Origin: Calditrichota bacterium
GTDB taxonomy: Bacteria; Calditrichota; Calditrichia; RBG-13-44-9; J042
Direction of reading: 5' to 3'
Assembly: GCA_013150955.1 (NCBI GenBank)
Contig: JAADJD010000020.1
Coordinates: 124,001-188,000 of the forward strand
Length of the DNA stretch: 64,000 bases
Part shown: positions 36,219-45,650 of the stretch, in pieces
Layout of the letters: the number at the start of each line of letters is the position of its first letter
How positions within the stretch are numbered: the stretch's first letter is position 1
Made by a program: the position numbers and the translations under genes
Notes under the pieces: model-generated
Told to the model about the DNA's origin: nothing
Databases searched by the model: none
What the model saw: only the letters and a program-made list of their open reading frames with translations

Positions 36219-37190
36219 ATGAGACGGATGATCCTTGGGATGGGCATCGGGTTGATGCTGATTGTGCCATTGGCCGCCATCAGTCCCGGTTATTTGCTGG
36301 AACTTTCTCCGGATGCGTCCAGCCTGGCGCTGGCAGGTGCCACCCAGGCGCTGCCATCGGGAGCGCTGGATATCTTTATCAACCCCGCGTTAATCGAACA
36401 GGATGGCGGCCTGCGATTGGCTCTGAGCAATTTTGTGGAATATCGAAACTATCAGTACATGGCACTTGGGGTCACCTTCCCCTTTCGAAAATATGGTACC
36501 ATGGGGGTCGGCATTCTGGGATTGCACGTTCCCGGCATCCAACAGTACGATGCCCTGGGCATGTATCTGGGGGAATTTTCCCATTACAACGCAGCGGTAT
36601 TTTTAAGCTTCGCCCGTAAGATCCTGCCATGGCGGTTTGGGGTGAATCTTAAATTTTTACGCTCGGGCTTTCTGGGCCTGTCGAAAAATCGAGCCGGAAA
36701 TGGGGTTGGAATGGATCTGGGTGTGCACTACGCGGTCTATCCCGGGGTTCAGCTGGGTGTGGTGTATCGCCTGGCGTTTCGCGTGTTCTGGGGAGACGGG
36801 TATTCCGAAACGATCCCCAAAAGCCTGAATCTGGCCCTTTACTGGTCGCCCAAACTACTGGGAAGTCGGTTTCTGGGAAGTGTGCTGGGTATCCAGCAGG
36901 TGAAGGGTGAACCGGCCAAATTAAACCTGGGTATCCGTCTGGCGCCGTTTCGGGATGAAAACAAGCTGGAACGTCTGGTGATTTATGGGGGCATGGGAAC
37001 CGTTAATATTGAAACGCGAAATTTGCAGATTGACCTGGCTGATTATTCTCGCGCCGAAGGGGTCTACAGCACCGGGATAACCCTGAAAGTGGGCACGCCC
37101 GGTGCATTTGTGTTTGTGCTGGATTATTGTTTCTGGTGGCATCGGGTTTTAGGGAACCGCCACTTGTTAACCACAAAACTTGAATTTTAG
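36219..37190 (+). CDS. PorV/PorQ-like outer-membrane barrel protein
   Basis: 323 residues. A signal peptide (MILGMGIGLMLIVPLAAI) is followed by PorQ/PorV-type sequence: LELSPDASSLALAGATQALPSGALDIFINPALIEQ, where the usual 'NPA' is kept. Amphipathic strands rich in glycine and aromatic residues follow, to a C-terminal F (LLTTKLEF). It is more diverged than the PorV-like protein at 15930-17021. The ATG at 36219 is chosen because AGAGGA lies 8 nt upstream; ATG 36210 would be too close. It sits between a sorting-domain protein and a giant propeller protein in the operon, and so may serve as a dedicated shuttle or pore for this cluster. Confidence 0.7.
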   Translation: MRRMILGMGIGLMLIVPLAAISPGYLLELSPDASSLALAGATQALPSGALDIFINPALIEQDGGLRLALSNFVEYRNYQYMALGVTFPFRKYGTMGVGILGLHVPGIQQYDALGMYLGEFSHYNAAVFLSFARKILPWRFGVNLKFLRSGFLGLSKNRAGNGVGMDLGVHYAVYPGVQLGVVYRLAFRVFWGDGYSETIPKSLNLALYWSPKLLGSRFLGSVLGIQQVKGEPAKLNLGIRLAPFRDENKLERLVIYGGMGTVNIETRNLQIDLADYSRAEGVYSTGITLKVGTPGAFVFVLDYCFWWHRVLGNRHLLTTKLEF

Positions 37191-37192
37191 CC

Positions 37193-40100
37193 ATGAAAAC
37201 AAAAAACATTGTGGGTTTCTTGTTTAGCATTCTTCTGGTAACCAGTCTGTTAGCGGAAACAACACCGCGGGTGTTTGAGGCCATCCAGTTTGTGGATCAC
37301 CGCGGTGAGCCGGTCAAGATTCATCAATATAGTCGGTGGGGGCCATATCTTTACCTGGTGTCGGAAAAGAACATTCTGTTTGAATTTAACCTCCACACCG
37401 GGGAGATGCACCGGATGATCCTTTCCGGAGCTCAGCTGGGTGCGGTAAGTGCCTTTGCCGCTTTATCGCGCGAGAATTTCCTGTTTGCCATGGATAAAAA
37501 GTTGTTCAAATTGCGCGTTCCCGCATTTTACCTGAAAGGCCCCGAGTATCCCGTCAAGGATCAAAAAATCACCGCCATTGTCCCCGTCGATGAAGAACAC
37601 GCCCTGATTTTGTATGAACGCTCCCTGATACTATACAATGTCCTTTCCGGTAAACACCGCGTGTTGTTACATCAGCAGAAGAAAGAGTATGGTCGGTTCC
37701 GGGGGCTGCGGGTCACAGCGGACGGGCACATCTGGGTGCTGGCGTTAAACGCCCTCCTGGAATTGAATCTCAGTGAATCCGGAAAATTCAATATCAAAAA
37801 GCATTCCTACTTTACGGCTCGGGATGTGACCCTGGATGCTAATGGGAATCTCTATATTCTCAGCAAAGAGGGATTACGGCAGGTTGGCCGTGAGGGAACA
37901 CAGCGCTGGCCGACACCTGCCAATATCAAAGGCATTTTCGTGGATCCAGCAGGTGGAATCTGGGTTTATAGCGAGTCGAAAATATACCAGCTGGATGCCG
38001 GAAATTTCATTCACTTACCGTTACCCAAAAAAATTGCCAATGAAAAGATTCTGGGAATGGCGGGTGGGGACTGGAATGAGATATTTATTATTGGCCGGGA
38101 ACATCTGTACTGTTTCCACGATATTCTTCAGCCGGATGATATTGCCACTCATCTGATCGAAAAAATCAACCGGTTTTATACGCCGCGGGCATTGTGGTAC
38201 TTTTGCCAGAGCGATATGCAACGCTTGCTGGAGTATTTGGACCGGTCGGATGATGAAGCCATCAATCGGCGCATCCTGGCCACCATTCTACCCTCCCTTC
38301 CTCAATTGCAGCAAAAAACCGGCATGGACCTGGCCATTGAACCCCATATTCTTCGATTGTCTTCGCAACTGGAACGCAAAACGCTTTTAAAACGATTGAG
38401 CGAGCAGATGGGAATGGAAAACTGGGCGCGGGGCGTTTTTCTCCACAAAACCATTCTGAAGAACGAACGCAGTATAAAGGATAAAATTCGAACCGAATTC
38501 GAGGTCGCTCAGTTGTTTGCCCGCGATACCAGCAATTACCCACTGGCCCGGTATTTGATCGAGAATCTCATTCGAAAATATGACAACATCATCTTTGAAG
38601 AAACCTTGAAAGATTCTCTTTATTTCCTGCTACTGAAATATTCCCGTGGTTTTCCTTTTACGCGGGATCCGGGGCTGGAACGCTACTGGAAGTATTTATT
38701 TGCGAATTCGACAGTTCCAGTGATCAGGGAATATGCCCGTCAGTATTTTTTCAAAAAACGGACCGATGCCAAGTTTGAGATAGAGAGGGATTCGCTGGCA
38801 CAATATCACATCTGGCGGCACGGGCAGACCATGCGCATGCTGGTACCGGTTGCCGAAGGGATCTGGTACCTGGATACGAATGGCCGCCTGCATTATCTGG
38901 ACACGCGCAACGGTGTGATATCCTCTCCGAGGGCCCTAAAACGTTTACGCCTCGATCGGTTGCTGGCGGTTTCCGACAGGGTGCTGGGTATTACCAATCG
39001 CGGCCGATTGCTCCAATTGTCCCTGAAAGGAGCGCAGGACTTTCAACCGGCACCGCCTTTTCCGGTAAAGAATGCCTGGGTTGCCGGAGCCGATATTATC
39101 ATCCTGGGTAAGCGAGGCAAACGCTGGTTGATCAGCAGTCTGGATGTGCGCGTGGGCTCCCGATGGAGCACCCCGGTCGAACTACCAATTGAACTGGCCG
39201 ATCTGAGTTTCATTTATGTAAGCAAAATTACGGCGCAGGCATACTTGCTGGTAACCCGGACAAAAGCCTATCGATATGATGTTACCAGCCGTCAGGCACG
39301 TAGTATTCAGCTGCCGCCCCAAATTTTAACCATCTCTGATTGTGTTCTGGATGATCAGCGCGGGTTTTATTTTGCCACCAACAATGGGCTCTGGTATTAT
39401 CGAGATCTGGATGGGAGCTGGAGTCACAAGTCGATAGAGGATGCGCTTCCGGAGACGGCCATCAGAAAATTAAGTTTTGATTACCGAAATGGGGTGCTGG
39501 CATTTGCTTCGGCAGATGTGGTGGGTATTCAGGACAGGTTCGGGTGGATGCTTTTCCGATTGCCGCCATTGAACGTAACCGCCTCTCCGCCATCCCATTT
39601 GCAATTTGATGCCCAATTGAATCTGTACGTGCTGCAGGAAACTCGCAGTGTGGTCTGGCAACGCAATCTTAAATTGGATTTGAACAACATGGTGGCCCGG
39701 CTGATGGATGCGGAGGATTATTTCCATCAGCGCCGTGCCATCCCTCACTTTATCCAGCTACTGAAGCGGGCGGAACGCATTCAGGAATTGTCGGATTGGG
39801 CGTCCGTCTATCAGGCGCTGTTATACATTCGCATGAAAAAATACAAAGAGGCGGTGGAAATCTATCAGTTAAAGCTGGGCGGAAGTCGGGCCCATTCTTC
39901 CGAATGGTTGAGTGATATGAATTTTCTTGTTCTGGTGGATCAGCTGTTCGATCAACAAAAGTGGGAAACGGTTCTGGATGTGAGCAAAACGTTGTTTCCT
40001 TACCTTCGGGATCAGGCGGTACGGTCTTTAAGCCGGGAATATTATTTGAAAAAAATGAGGGAGGGAGGGCCCCGGCAGTTCACTCGAGACAAACTGGAAC

Positions 40101-40426
40101 TGGCACTCTGGCTACGGGAAACCACTGAGGATGCATCGTTTTCCAGAAAGCTGGAGTACGAGATCCAGCAATTGTTGATGGCCCTGTACATGGCAAGGGA
40201 TGCCGAGTTTGAAAAATATCTCTCCCGGGTTGTGCGCAATTTTTCGCAGTCGACTTTTCTACCCATCTGGTACTTTTTGTGGGCGCGATATGCCTATGAC
40301 AATGGCAATTTCCAGAAAGCCGTACAGTACATCACCAATCACGTGGAGCATGGGGGAGATCGCTGGTTGGGAATACTTTCCGGGCCATTCTACCTGCGAT
40401 CGTTAGTCCAGCTGGTTCTGCAATAA
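37193..40426 (+). CDS. giant exported protein: two beta-propeller regions plus TPR-like helices
   Basis: 1077 residues starting 2 nt after the barrel gene. A signal peptide (VGFLFSILLVTSLLA) precedes a first propeller-like region (~25-310) with loops such as VTADGHIWVLALNALLELN, DANGNLYILSKEGLRQV and DPAGGIWVYSESKIYQLD. These resemble two-component 'reg_prop' blades. A helical region lies at ~320-520. A second propeller (~540-820) contains GIWYLDTNGRLHYLDTRNG and DDQRGFYFATNNGLWYYRDLDG. The C-terminus is TPR-like (ASVYQALLYIRMKKYKEAVEIYQLKLGG). No catalytic site is visible. Its size and fold suggest a scaffold or sensor at the cell surface. It is followed 34 nt later by the caspase-fold gene. 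Confidence 0.68.
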   Translation: MKTKNIVGFLFSILLVTSLLAETTPRVFEAIQFVDHRGEPVKIHQYSRWGPYLYLVSEKNILFEFNLHTGEMHRMILSGAQLGAVSAFAALSRENFLFAMDKKLFKLRVPAFYLKGPEYPVKDQKITAIVPVDEEHALILYERSLILYNVLSGKHRVLLHQQKKEYGRFRGLRVTADGHIWVLALNALLELNLSESGKFNIKKHSYFTARDVTLDANGNLYILSKEGLRQVGREGTQRWPTPANIKGIFVDPAGGIWVYSESKIYQLDAGNFIHLPLPKKIANEKILGMAGGDWNEIFIIGREHLYCFHDILQPDDIATHLIEKINRFYTPRALWYFCQSDMQRLLEYLDRSDDEAINRRILATILPSLPQLQQKTGMDLAIEPHILRLSSQLERKTLLKRLSEQMGMENWARGVFLHKTILKNERSIKDKIRTEFEVAQLFARDTSNYPLARYLIENLIRKYDNIIFEETLKDSLYFLLLKYSRGFPFTRDPGLERYWKYLFANSTVPVIREYARQYFFKKRTDAKFEIERDSLAQYHIWRHGQTMRMLVPVAEGIWYLDTNGRLHYLDTRNGVISSPRALKRLRLDRLLAVSDRVLGITNRGRLLQLSLKGAQDFQPAPPFPVKNAWVAGADIIILGKRGKRWLISSLDVRVGSRWSTPVELPIELADLSFIYVSKITAQAYLLVTRTKAYRYDVTSRQARSIQLPPQILTISDCVLDDQRGFYFATNNGLWYYRDLDGSWSHKSIEDALPETAIRKLSFDYRNGVLAFASADVVGIQDRFGWMLFRLPPLNVTASPPSHLQFDAQLNLYVLQETRSVVWQRNLKLDLNNMVARLMDAEDYFHQRRAIPHFIQLLKRAERIQELSDWASVYQALLYIRMKKYKEAVEIYQLKLGGSRAHSSEWLSDMNFLVLVDQLFDQQKWETVLDVSKTLFPYLRDQAVRSLSREYYLKKMREGGPRQFTRDKLELALWLRETTEDASFSRKLEYEIQQLLMALYMARDAEFEKYLSRVVRNFSQSTFLPIWYFLWARYAYDNGNFQKAVQYITNHVEHGGDRWLGILSGPFYLRSLVQLVLQ

Positions 40427-40460
40427 ACCACCAGTTAATCATAAAGAGGGTGGGTGAGGC

Positions 40461-43199
40461 ATGAGCAGGACAAATCAATTGTTCCGGTATGTTGGCCTCT
40501 ATGTTCTGATAGCGTGTCTGGGGACGGGCCAGATAAATGCGAGCCTGTTTCAGTGGGTTCAGCGATTTCCTTCGGGAGGCCTAACCCCGATAAAGATTCT
40601 GTTTTCCCCCGATCAAACCATCTATCTATATGCCAATGGATTGGATGAAAACTACCGAAACGTCAACCGCCTGTTCATGTTCGACAGATCAGGTAATTTT
40701 CTGCTAAAACAATCGGTACCTCTGGGCACATCCGTGGTCTTAACGGATGTGCTTTTGCTACCGGGTGGGGAAACCCTTTATGTGGGACAGGATGAAAATG
40801 ATTTTAGCGGTTATGTGGGAATTGCCACCGGATCCCAATCGGCACAACGGTTCCCCCTGCAAACGCCGGAAAATCGTCCCCTGGCCGTCAAGTCGGCGAC
40901 AATCAAGGATCGTTCTCGCGTGCTTCTGGCAGGGTGTCTGGAGTCTCCAAAGGGCATTCTGGAGGGTCGGGACGGGTACCTGGCGTTTCTGGACATTCCC
41001 AACCAAAAAGTTTTCCATCGGGTTCTGGGGAAGCCGGGCATCGAGGAAGGTCTCAATAGTGCAGTGGTGTTGTCGGATGGGCGTGTGGTTGCCGGTGGTT
41101 ACGAATATCAGGATGGGCAATACAATGGCTGGTTGGTGGTGCTGGATTCCACGTTGACCCGGGTTTTGCTGGAAAAACAGTTTCCCAATGGATGGGTCAA
41201 TCGCGTGTTTCGGATGCCGGATGGGGGATGGGGAATTCTGGGCTATCGTTTTTCCGAAACGCAACGGGAAAAAAACGCCTGGTTTGTGGTGTTTGACAAA
41301 AATATGCAACTGCGATGGGAATGGCAATCCAGTCTCTGGGGGGATGATGAGTTTCGGGATGGCTTTGTGACCGTCGATCGGCGTCTGGCATTTTGCGGTT
41401 ATGCCACGCTCAGTGGAAGTCGAAAGGCCATATTTATGAAGTTCGACTGGATGACACGTCAGAAACTGTTTCAAAAACCGCTGTCCCGTTTTAAGTCCAG
41501 TGTGGCTCAGGTGTTGTATGAATTGCCCACGGGACGCATTCTGATGGCGGGTGAGCTACCCGAAAGCCATGCCGGTTTTATCCTGCAGGAACAGGGCATC
41601 AACAAACGGGCGTATCCTCCGCAAATTTTTCTGGCCTACCAGGTGCTGGATGCCAACAGCAATCGAAAGGTTGAGCCGGGCGAAAATTATTTTCTGAAGA
41701 TTCAGATTGATAACCGCGGGAAAACGGCGTTGAAAAATGGCGAACTGGTCATTCAGGCGGACGACGAGGGGCTGGGCATCCTGGAGCAGCAGGTCATTTT
41801 AATTGGGGATATTTTTCCCGGTCAAACCCGCCTGGTGCAGCGCAGTTTTCAGGCCGCCAGCTATATCCAGCCCGGGGTTTCTCATATTTACCTGAGGGTT
41901 CGGGAGATGGGCAATACATATCTGGAACGATCGGTTAAAATCCAAAAGGCACCGGGCCGGAGTTTGCAGATTTCATTTAACGTATTTCCCGGTGTGGTTT
42001 TCCCGGAAGACACCACCACGGTCACCCTGCAGATAAGAAATAGTTCGTCCTTTGCGGCGAAAGATTGTCGCCTGAAGATCCTGTCCAATCATCCCGCCAT
42101 CAAATTGATGGGCGATGTGGATCGGTCGCAACTGGAAATCGGTTCGGGGGAGGAAATCTCTCTGGAGTTTCGGTTGTTTGTGGCCCCCACCTACACCGGG
42201 CCCGAAAAGCTGCCTCTGGTATTGTACCTGCAATCCCGGGCATCCAACCTGTCCCTTCGGCGCCCCCTGGATATTCGTCTGGAAAAAGCGCCCACGGAAA
42301 TGGTGGTGACCTCACCCCCCGCCGTATCCCCAACCGCAAAGCAACTGGCCCCCATCGATGTCGATATGCGACTGAATCCCGAAATTGATATTGAGGCCAA
42401 CATTCCCAGAATCGCAAAAAAAGATCCTCTAAAATTTGCTGTGGTTATTGGCAACCGGGATTATCGACATGGGATTGCGCCGGTAGATTATGCCATTCGA
42501 GATGCGTTTGTGTTCAAGGAGTATTTGATAAACATGCTGGGATTCGACGAAGGGAATGTGTTTTTCCTGCCCAATGCCACCAAGTCGGATTTTGAACGCT
42601 TTTTTGGGGATGAACGAAATGTACGCGGGAAATTGTACAACAGCATTGTTCCCGGAAAGTCCGACGTGATCGTCTTTTATTCCGGTCATGGTGCACCGGG
42701 ACGTTCGAAAGATGAGGACAATTATCTGGTTCCCGTGGATGCCGACCCCAATTTTCTGCGGATGACGGGTTACCCATTAAATCAGTTTTATCAAAATATC
42801 AGCCAGATTCCCGCACGCAATATTCTGGTGATCATCGATGCTTGCTTTAGTGGGCAGGTGTATCAGGGGATCAGCCCCATTTTTGTGTATGTTCCACCGG
42901 AAGAGCGCGTTGCCCCCCATTTTATTGCGTTGACCAGTACTTCGGAAACGGAGACCTCCGTCTGGCTGGAAGACAAACGGCACAGTCTGTTTACTTACCT
43001 GTTTTTGAAGGGATTGCAAACATTTGAGGCCGATCGCAATCGCGATCTCAAGATTACCATAAAAGAAATGTACGAGTATTTAACGGATCCGATCAATCTG
43101 TCCCACAGCATCCCTTATCTGGCGCGTAAATTGCGCAATGTGGAGCAGCGACCATCGCTCTTTGGTAAGAATGTTCAGTTTATTCTGGTAGAGCGGTAA
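40461..43199 (+). CDS. secreted caspase-fold (peptidase C14) protein with N-terminal propeller and Ig-like domain
   Basis: 912 residues. After a signal peptide (YVGLYVLIACLGTGQINA), residues ~25-385 form a beta-propeller-like region with repeats such as VVLSDGRVVAGGYEYQDGQYNGWLVVLD. Residues ~390-640 are Ig/CARDB-like (YQVLDANSNRKVEPGENYFLKIQIDNRGK). The caspase domain runs from ~658: KFAVVIGNRDYRHG, the catalytic His743 in VFYSGHGAPG and the catalytic Cys795 in IIDACFSGQ. Both catalytic residues are present, so an active Arg/Lys- or Asp-directed peptidase is possible; specificity cannot be read. Most bacterial caspase-like proteins are cytoplasmic; this one has an export signal. The next gene encodes a DUF4384 protein, a domain often met with caspases. 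Confidence 0.85.
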   Translation: MSRTNQLFRYVGLYVLIACLGTGQINASLFQWVQRFPSGGLTPIKILFSPDQTIYLYANGLDENYRNVNRLFMFDRSGNFLLKQSVPLGTSVVLTDVLLLPGGETLYVGQDENDFSGYVGIATGSQSAQRFPLQTPENRPLAVKSATIKDRSRVLLAGCLESPKGILEGRDGYLAFLDIPNQKVFHRVLGKPGIEEGLNSAVVLSDGRVVAGGYEYQDGQYNGWLVVLDSTLTRVLLEKQFPNGWVNRVFRMPDGGWGILGYRFSETQREKNAWFVVFDKNMQLRWEWQSSLWGDDEFRDGFVTVDRRLAFCGYATLSGSRKAIFMKFDWMTRQKLFQKPLSRFKSSVAQVLYELPTGRILMAGELPESHAGFILQEQGINKRAYPPQIFLAYQVLDANSNRKVEPGENYFLKIQIDNRGKTALKNGELVIQADDEGLGILEQQVILIGDIFPGQTRLVQRSFQAASYIQPGVSHIYLRVREMGNTYLERSVKIQKAPGRSLQISFNVFPGVVFPEDTTTVTLQIRNSSSFAAKDCRLKILSNHPAIKLMGDVDRSQLEIGSGEEISLEFRLFVAPTYTGPEKLPLVLYLQSRASNLSLRRPLDIRLEKAPTEMVVTSPPAVSPTAKQLAPIDVDMRLNPEIDIEANIPRIAKKDPLKFAVVIGNRDYRHGIAPVDYAIRDAFVFKEYLINMLGFDEGNVFFLPNATKSDFERFFGDERNVRGKLYNSIVPGKSDVIVFYSGHGAPGRSKDEDNYLVPVDADPNFLRMTGYPLNQFYQNISQIPARNILVIIDACFSGQVYQGISPIFVYVPPEERVAPHFIALTSTSETETSVWLEDKRHSLFTYLFLKGLQTFEADRNRDLKITIKEMYEYLTDPINLSHSIPYLARKLRNVEQRPSLFGKNVQFILVER

Positions 43200-43246
43200 G
43201 GGACGCAAATCGGAATCTGCAAGGAATGATGAGGAGATCCGGCTTC

Positions 43247-44071
43247 ATGAAAGTACTCATCCTTCTGTTATGTTTTGGACTGGGCATTCAGGCGCAGACC
43301 CATTCGGGGGTGGTGGAGGCGATTGGGGAAGCATCGCTGGAATATTTATCCCAGAAAGAAGCCATCCAGCAGGCCATGATGGAAGCCCGGCGCCAGGCCA
43401 TCGAGAAGGTCTGTGGTTCTCAAATTGCCGGCCAAAAAGTGGTTTCCAATTTCCGCCTGGTCGCCGATGTGATCGAAAATTTAACCACTGCGAAAGTCAC
43501 GGTGCTGGATTCCGCCATCCAGATGGTGGAAAGTGGAAAGACGCCTTCTGGAATTCCCATCATGCGGGTCAGGGCACGCATTCGGGCGCAGGTAAATTGC
43601 GGAGTGCAACAGCCGGATCCGGGATTTCACCTGCGTATTCAGCTGAGCAAGACCCGTGTGGCCCATGGGGACACCTTTTACCTGACCATCACCCCCAGCA
43701 AGGAGTGTTACCTCAACATTTTTAATGTGACCGGTGAAGGCGATGTGTACCTCTTATACCCGGGGGCAGATCCCCGATTGCGCCAGCGACAGCTGCAGGC
43801 AAATAAGCCCTGGCGCTTTCCCTATCCGCTCAAAGCGTTTTGTCCACCGGATCGATCTCAGGTGACCGAATGGATTTATGTGGTGGGCACCCGATTTCCC
43901 ATCGAGCTTTTTCCGTTAAAAGAAGGCGGCCCTTATGCCGAAACCGATGCCCGCATGGGACTGGTCTGGAAAAGCCAGCGCGCTTTTTACAACGATATTT
44001 TGTTGCAATTACTGGAAATTCCCAGGAACCAGCGTGCGGAATCCCGTGAAGCCATTACGGTTTATCGCTAA
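43247..44071 (+). CDS. exported DUF4384 protein with LPP20/FlgT-like N-terminal region
   Basis: 274 residues and the last gene of the 24-kb operon. A signal peptide (VLILLLCFGLGIQAQ) is followed by a region (~20-115) like the LPP20/FlgT N-terminal fold: VVEAIGEASLEYLSQKEAIQQAMMEARRQAIEKVCG. Residues ~130-230 match DUF4384: VAHGDTFYLTITPSKECYLNIFNVTGEGDVYLLYPG, with the typical 'LFP/LYP' step. DUF4384 is known in bacteria both next to and fused with caspase-type peptidases; its role is not established. The ATG at 43247 is preferred because GAGGAG lies 10 nt upstream; ATGs at 43226/43229 have no properly spaced site. The operon ends before the terminator at 44272. Confidence 0.78.
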   Translation: MKVLILLLCFGLGIQAQTHSGVVEAIGEASLEYLSQKEAIQQAMMEARRQAIEKVCGSQIAGQKVVSNFRLVADVIENLTTAKVTVLDSAIQMVESGKTPSGIPIMRVRARIRAQVNCGVQQPDPGFHLRIQLSKTRVAHGDTFYLTITPSKECYLNIFNVTGEGDVYLLYPGADPRLRQRQLQANKPWRFPYPLKAFCPPDRSQVTEWIYVVGTRFPIELFPLKEGGPYAETDARMGLVWKSQRAFYNDILLQLLEIPRNQRAESREAITVYR

Positions 44072-44271
44072 GGTCATCGGGAACTTCATCGGTGTGAATT
44101 CCGTTTATTATTCAGAATTTTCAGAAAGTGATAGCGAACGTCCTGAAGGTATCCGATAGGTACAACGGTTAAAGATTTCGGGAGCGGATCAAGATCGGTT
44201 CAGTACAGCGCAACCATTAAAAGGCATGTGAAAGACCGCCTCATAGCTCCTCCGTGCACCGGAGGAAAATG

Positions 44272-44303
44272 AAAAAGCCAGGGGAAGGATCCCCTGGCTT
44301 TTT
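44272..44303. terminator. bidirectional rho-independent terminator
   Basis: AAAAAGCCAGGGG (44272-44284) and CCCCTGGCTTTTT (44291-44303) form a 13-bp stem with a 6-nt loop, with A and T runs on both sides. It lies between the convergent caspase operon (+) and susC-susD (-) and can serve both. A smaller hairpin, CCTCCG/CGGAGG (44249-44265), stands just before it on the + side. Confidence 0.9.
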
Positions 44304-44319
44304 GGATTGGAGGGGTTAT

Positions 44320-45630
44320 TTATCCGCCGCTTTCAGGCAATTCGGTTTCTGGAATGGGCATCTTATCCAGAATCTTGTCTTTATCCGGCCGATCGATGGG
44401 CAAGGCATCCAGCCTTCCAAAACGACGCATATCCACCCAGCGATGCCCTTCAATGAAAAGGGAATAGCGCCGTTCGTGCAGCAATTGATTAATCGCCTGA
44501 TCGGCATCGGTTAACGTGACTGGCCCCAGACCCGCAGCCTGCCGAACCACATTGATGTCCGTTTGCGCATCGGCCAGCTTACCCAGCCCAATGTTGGCCT
44601 CGGCACGGATCAGCAGAAGTTCCTCGTTGCGGATGATGGGCAAACGATCCACGTCGCTTTCGGTAACCGTAATGGCCAGATCCGTGGTCAGATCATCGAA
44701 TTTCGTGACATCGCTGCGTTTAAATACCTTGGAGGCAAAGCGCTGATCGCCGGCTTCGGCGTCCGTCTCGAAGCTGGGATGAGCCATGAACTTTACGAAT
44801 GGCGCTTCAGGATTTTCGTAAATTTCGTTGGTCTGATCCCCCAGGCCGGTGCCATAAACCATATACACGCCCAGATCCATCGGGGCGTTGGGATCAATGA
44901 AGGACGCATCGAGGGCATCCAGGGCATCCTGAAATTTGTTCTGGTAAATGGCAACCCTTGCCCGCAGTGCCCGGTTGAATTTGGCAAAGCCTTCCGGGTT
45001 GTCGAATCCGCTGAAACCCGAAGACAGCTGAAACGGAAACGCATCTCCGGCGGCCTGCAATGCGGTATACCCTTCATCCAGATTCTGTTCAATAAATGCA
45101 AACGCTTCGGCCTTGCTGGCCATAGGAGCGTTTAAGTCCCCGGAAAAGTCCAGCTTGATGCCGTTTTCGTCCAGATAGTTTAAATTCAGGAGTAACTGAT
45201 AGGCCATGATGGTTTTGGCAAACCCCTCGATGCCAGCCTTTTCGGCACCCGAGAAGTTGTTGGCCTTGTCCAGCAAGAATCGACAATCCGCTACCACCCG
45301 ATACCGTGCCGACCAGGGGCGGTTGACAATAAATCCGCCGGGATCGGGTCGACCGAATAACAATTCACCGGTATAGCGGGGATCTGCCGGTTCGAAGTAG
45401 TAGGCTTCGCGCCCCACCACAGACACTGCACGAAGGTAAATGGCATAATCGATGCGCATGCCGGCTTCAGCGCCCGATACCAGCGTCTGGATGGGGACAT
45501 TCTCCAGATCCGGGGCATTGGGATTCGGAAAATTCAATTCCCCGCAGGACAGCATCATCAACGATGCCAGCCCAACAAGGATCAGAATTGTCCGAAAAAG
45601 TTGCGTTTTTTGTAACGGTATATTCCTCAT
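44320..45630 (-). CDS. SusD/RagB-family nutrient-binding lipoprotein
   Basis: A 436-residue outer-membrane lipoprotein with lipobox LMMLSC (Cys ~29), followed by the usual SusD start ELNFPNPNAPDLENVP. The helical TPR-like SusD core follows. The RagB/SusD C-terminal motif is seen in INVVRQAAGLGPVTL ... QLLHERRYSLFIEGHRWVDMRRFGRLDALP. The protein forms the lid over the SusC channel encoded immediately upstream and binds glycans or peptides at the cell surface. It is translated after susC, separated by 20 nt, and ends 17 nt before the shared terminator. No glycoside hydrolase, protease or sensor gene accompanies the pair, so the substrate is unknown. At 436 residues it is shorter than many SusD proteins. 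Confidence 0.9.
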   Translation of the reverse strand: MRNIPLQKTQLFRTILILVGLASLMMLSCGELNFPNPNAPDLENVPIQTLVSGAEAGMRIDYAIYLRAVSVVGREAYYFEPADPRYTGELLFGRPDPGGFIVNRPWSARYRVVADCRFLLDKANNFSGAEKAGIEGFAKTIMAYQLLLNLNYLDENGIKLDFSGDLNAPMASKAEAFAFIEQNLDEGYTALQAAGDAFPFQLSSGFSGFDNPEGFAKFNRALRARVAIYQNKFQDALDALDASFIDPNAPMDLGVYMVYGTGLGDQTNEIYENPEAPFVKFMAHPSFETDAEAGDQRFASKVFKRSDVTKFDDLTTDLAITVTESDVDRLPIIRNEELLLIRAEANIGLGKLADAQTDINVVRQAAGLGPVTLTDADQAINQLLHERRYSLFIEGHRWVDMRRFGRLDALPIDRPDKDKILDKMPIPETELPESGG

Positions 45631-45650
45631 CGTTAAGCTTCCTTTCCTGT

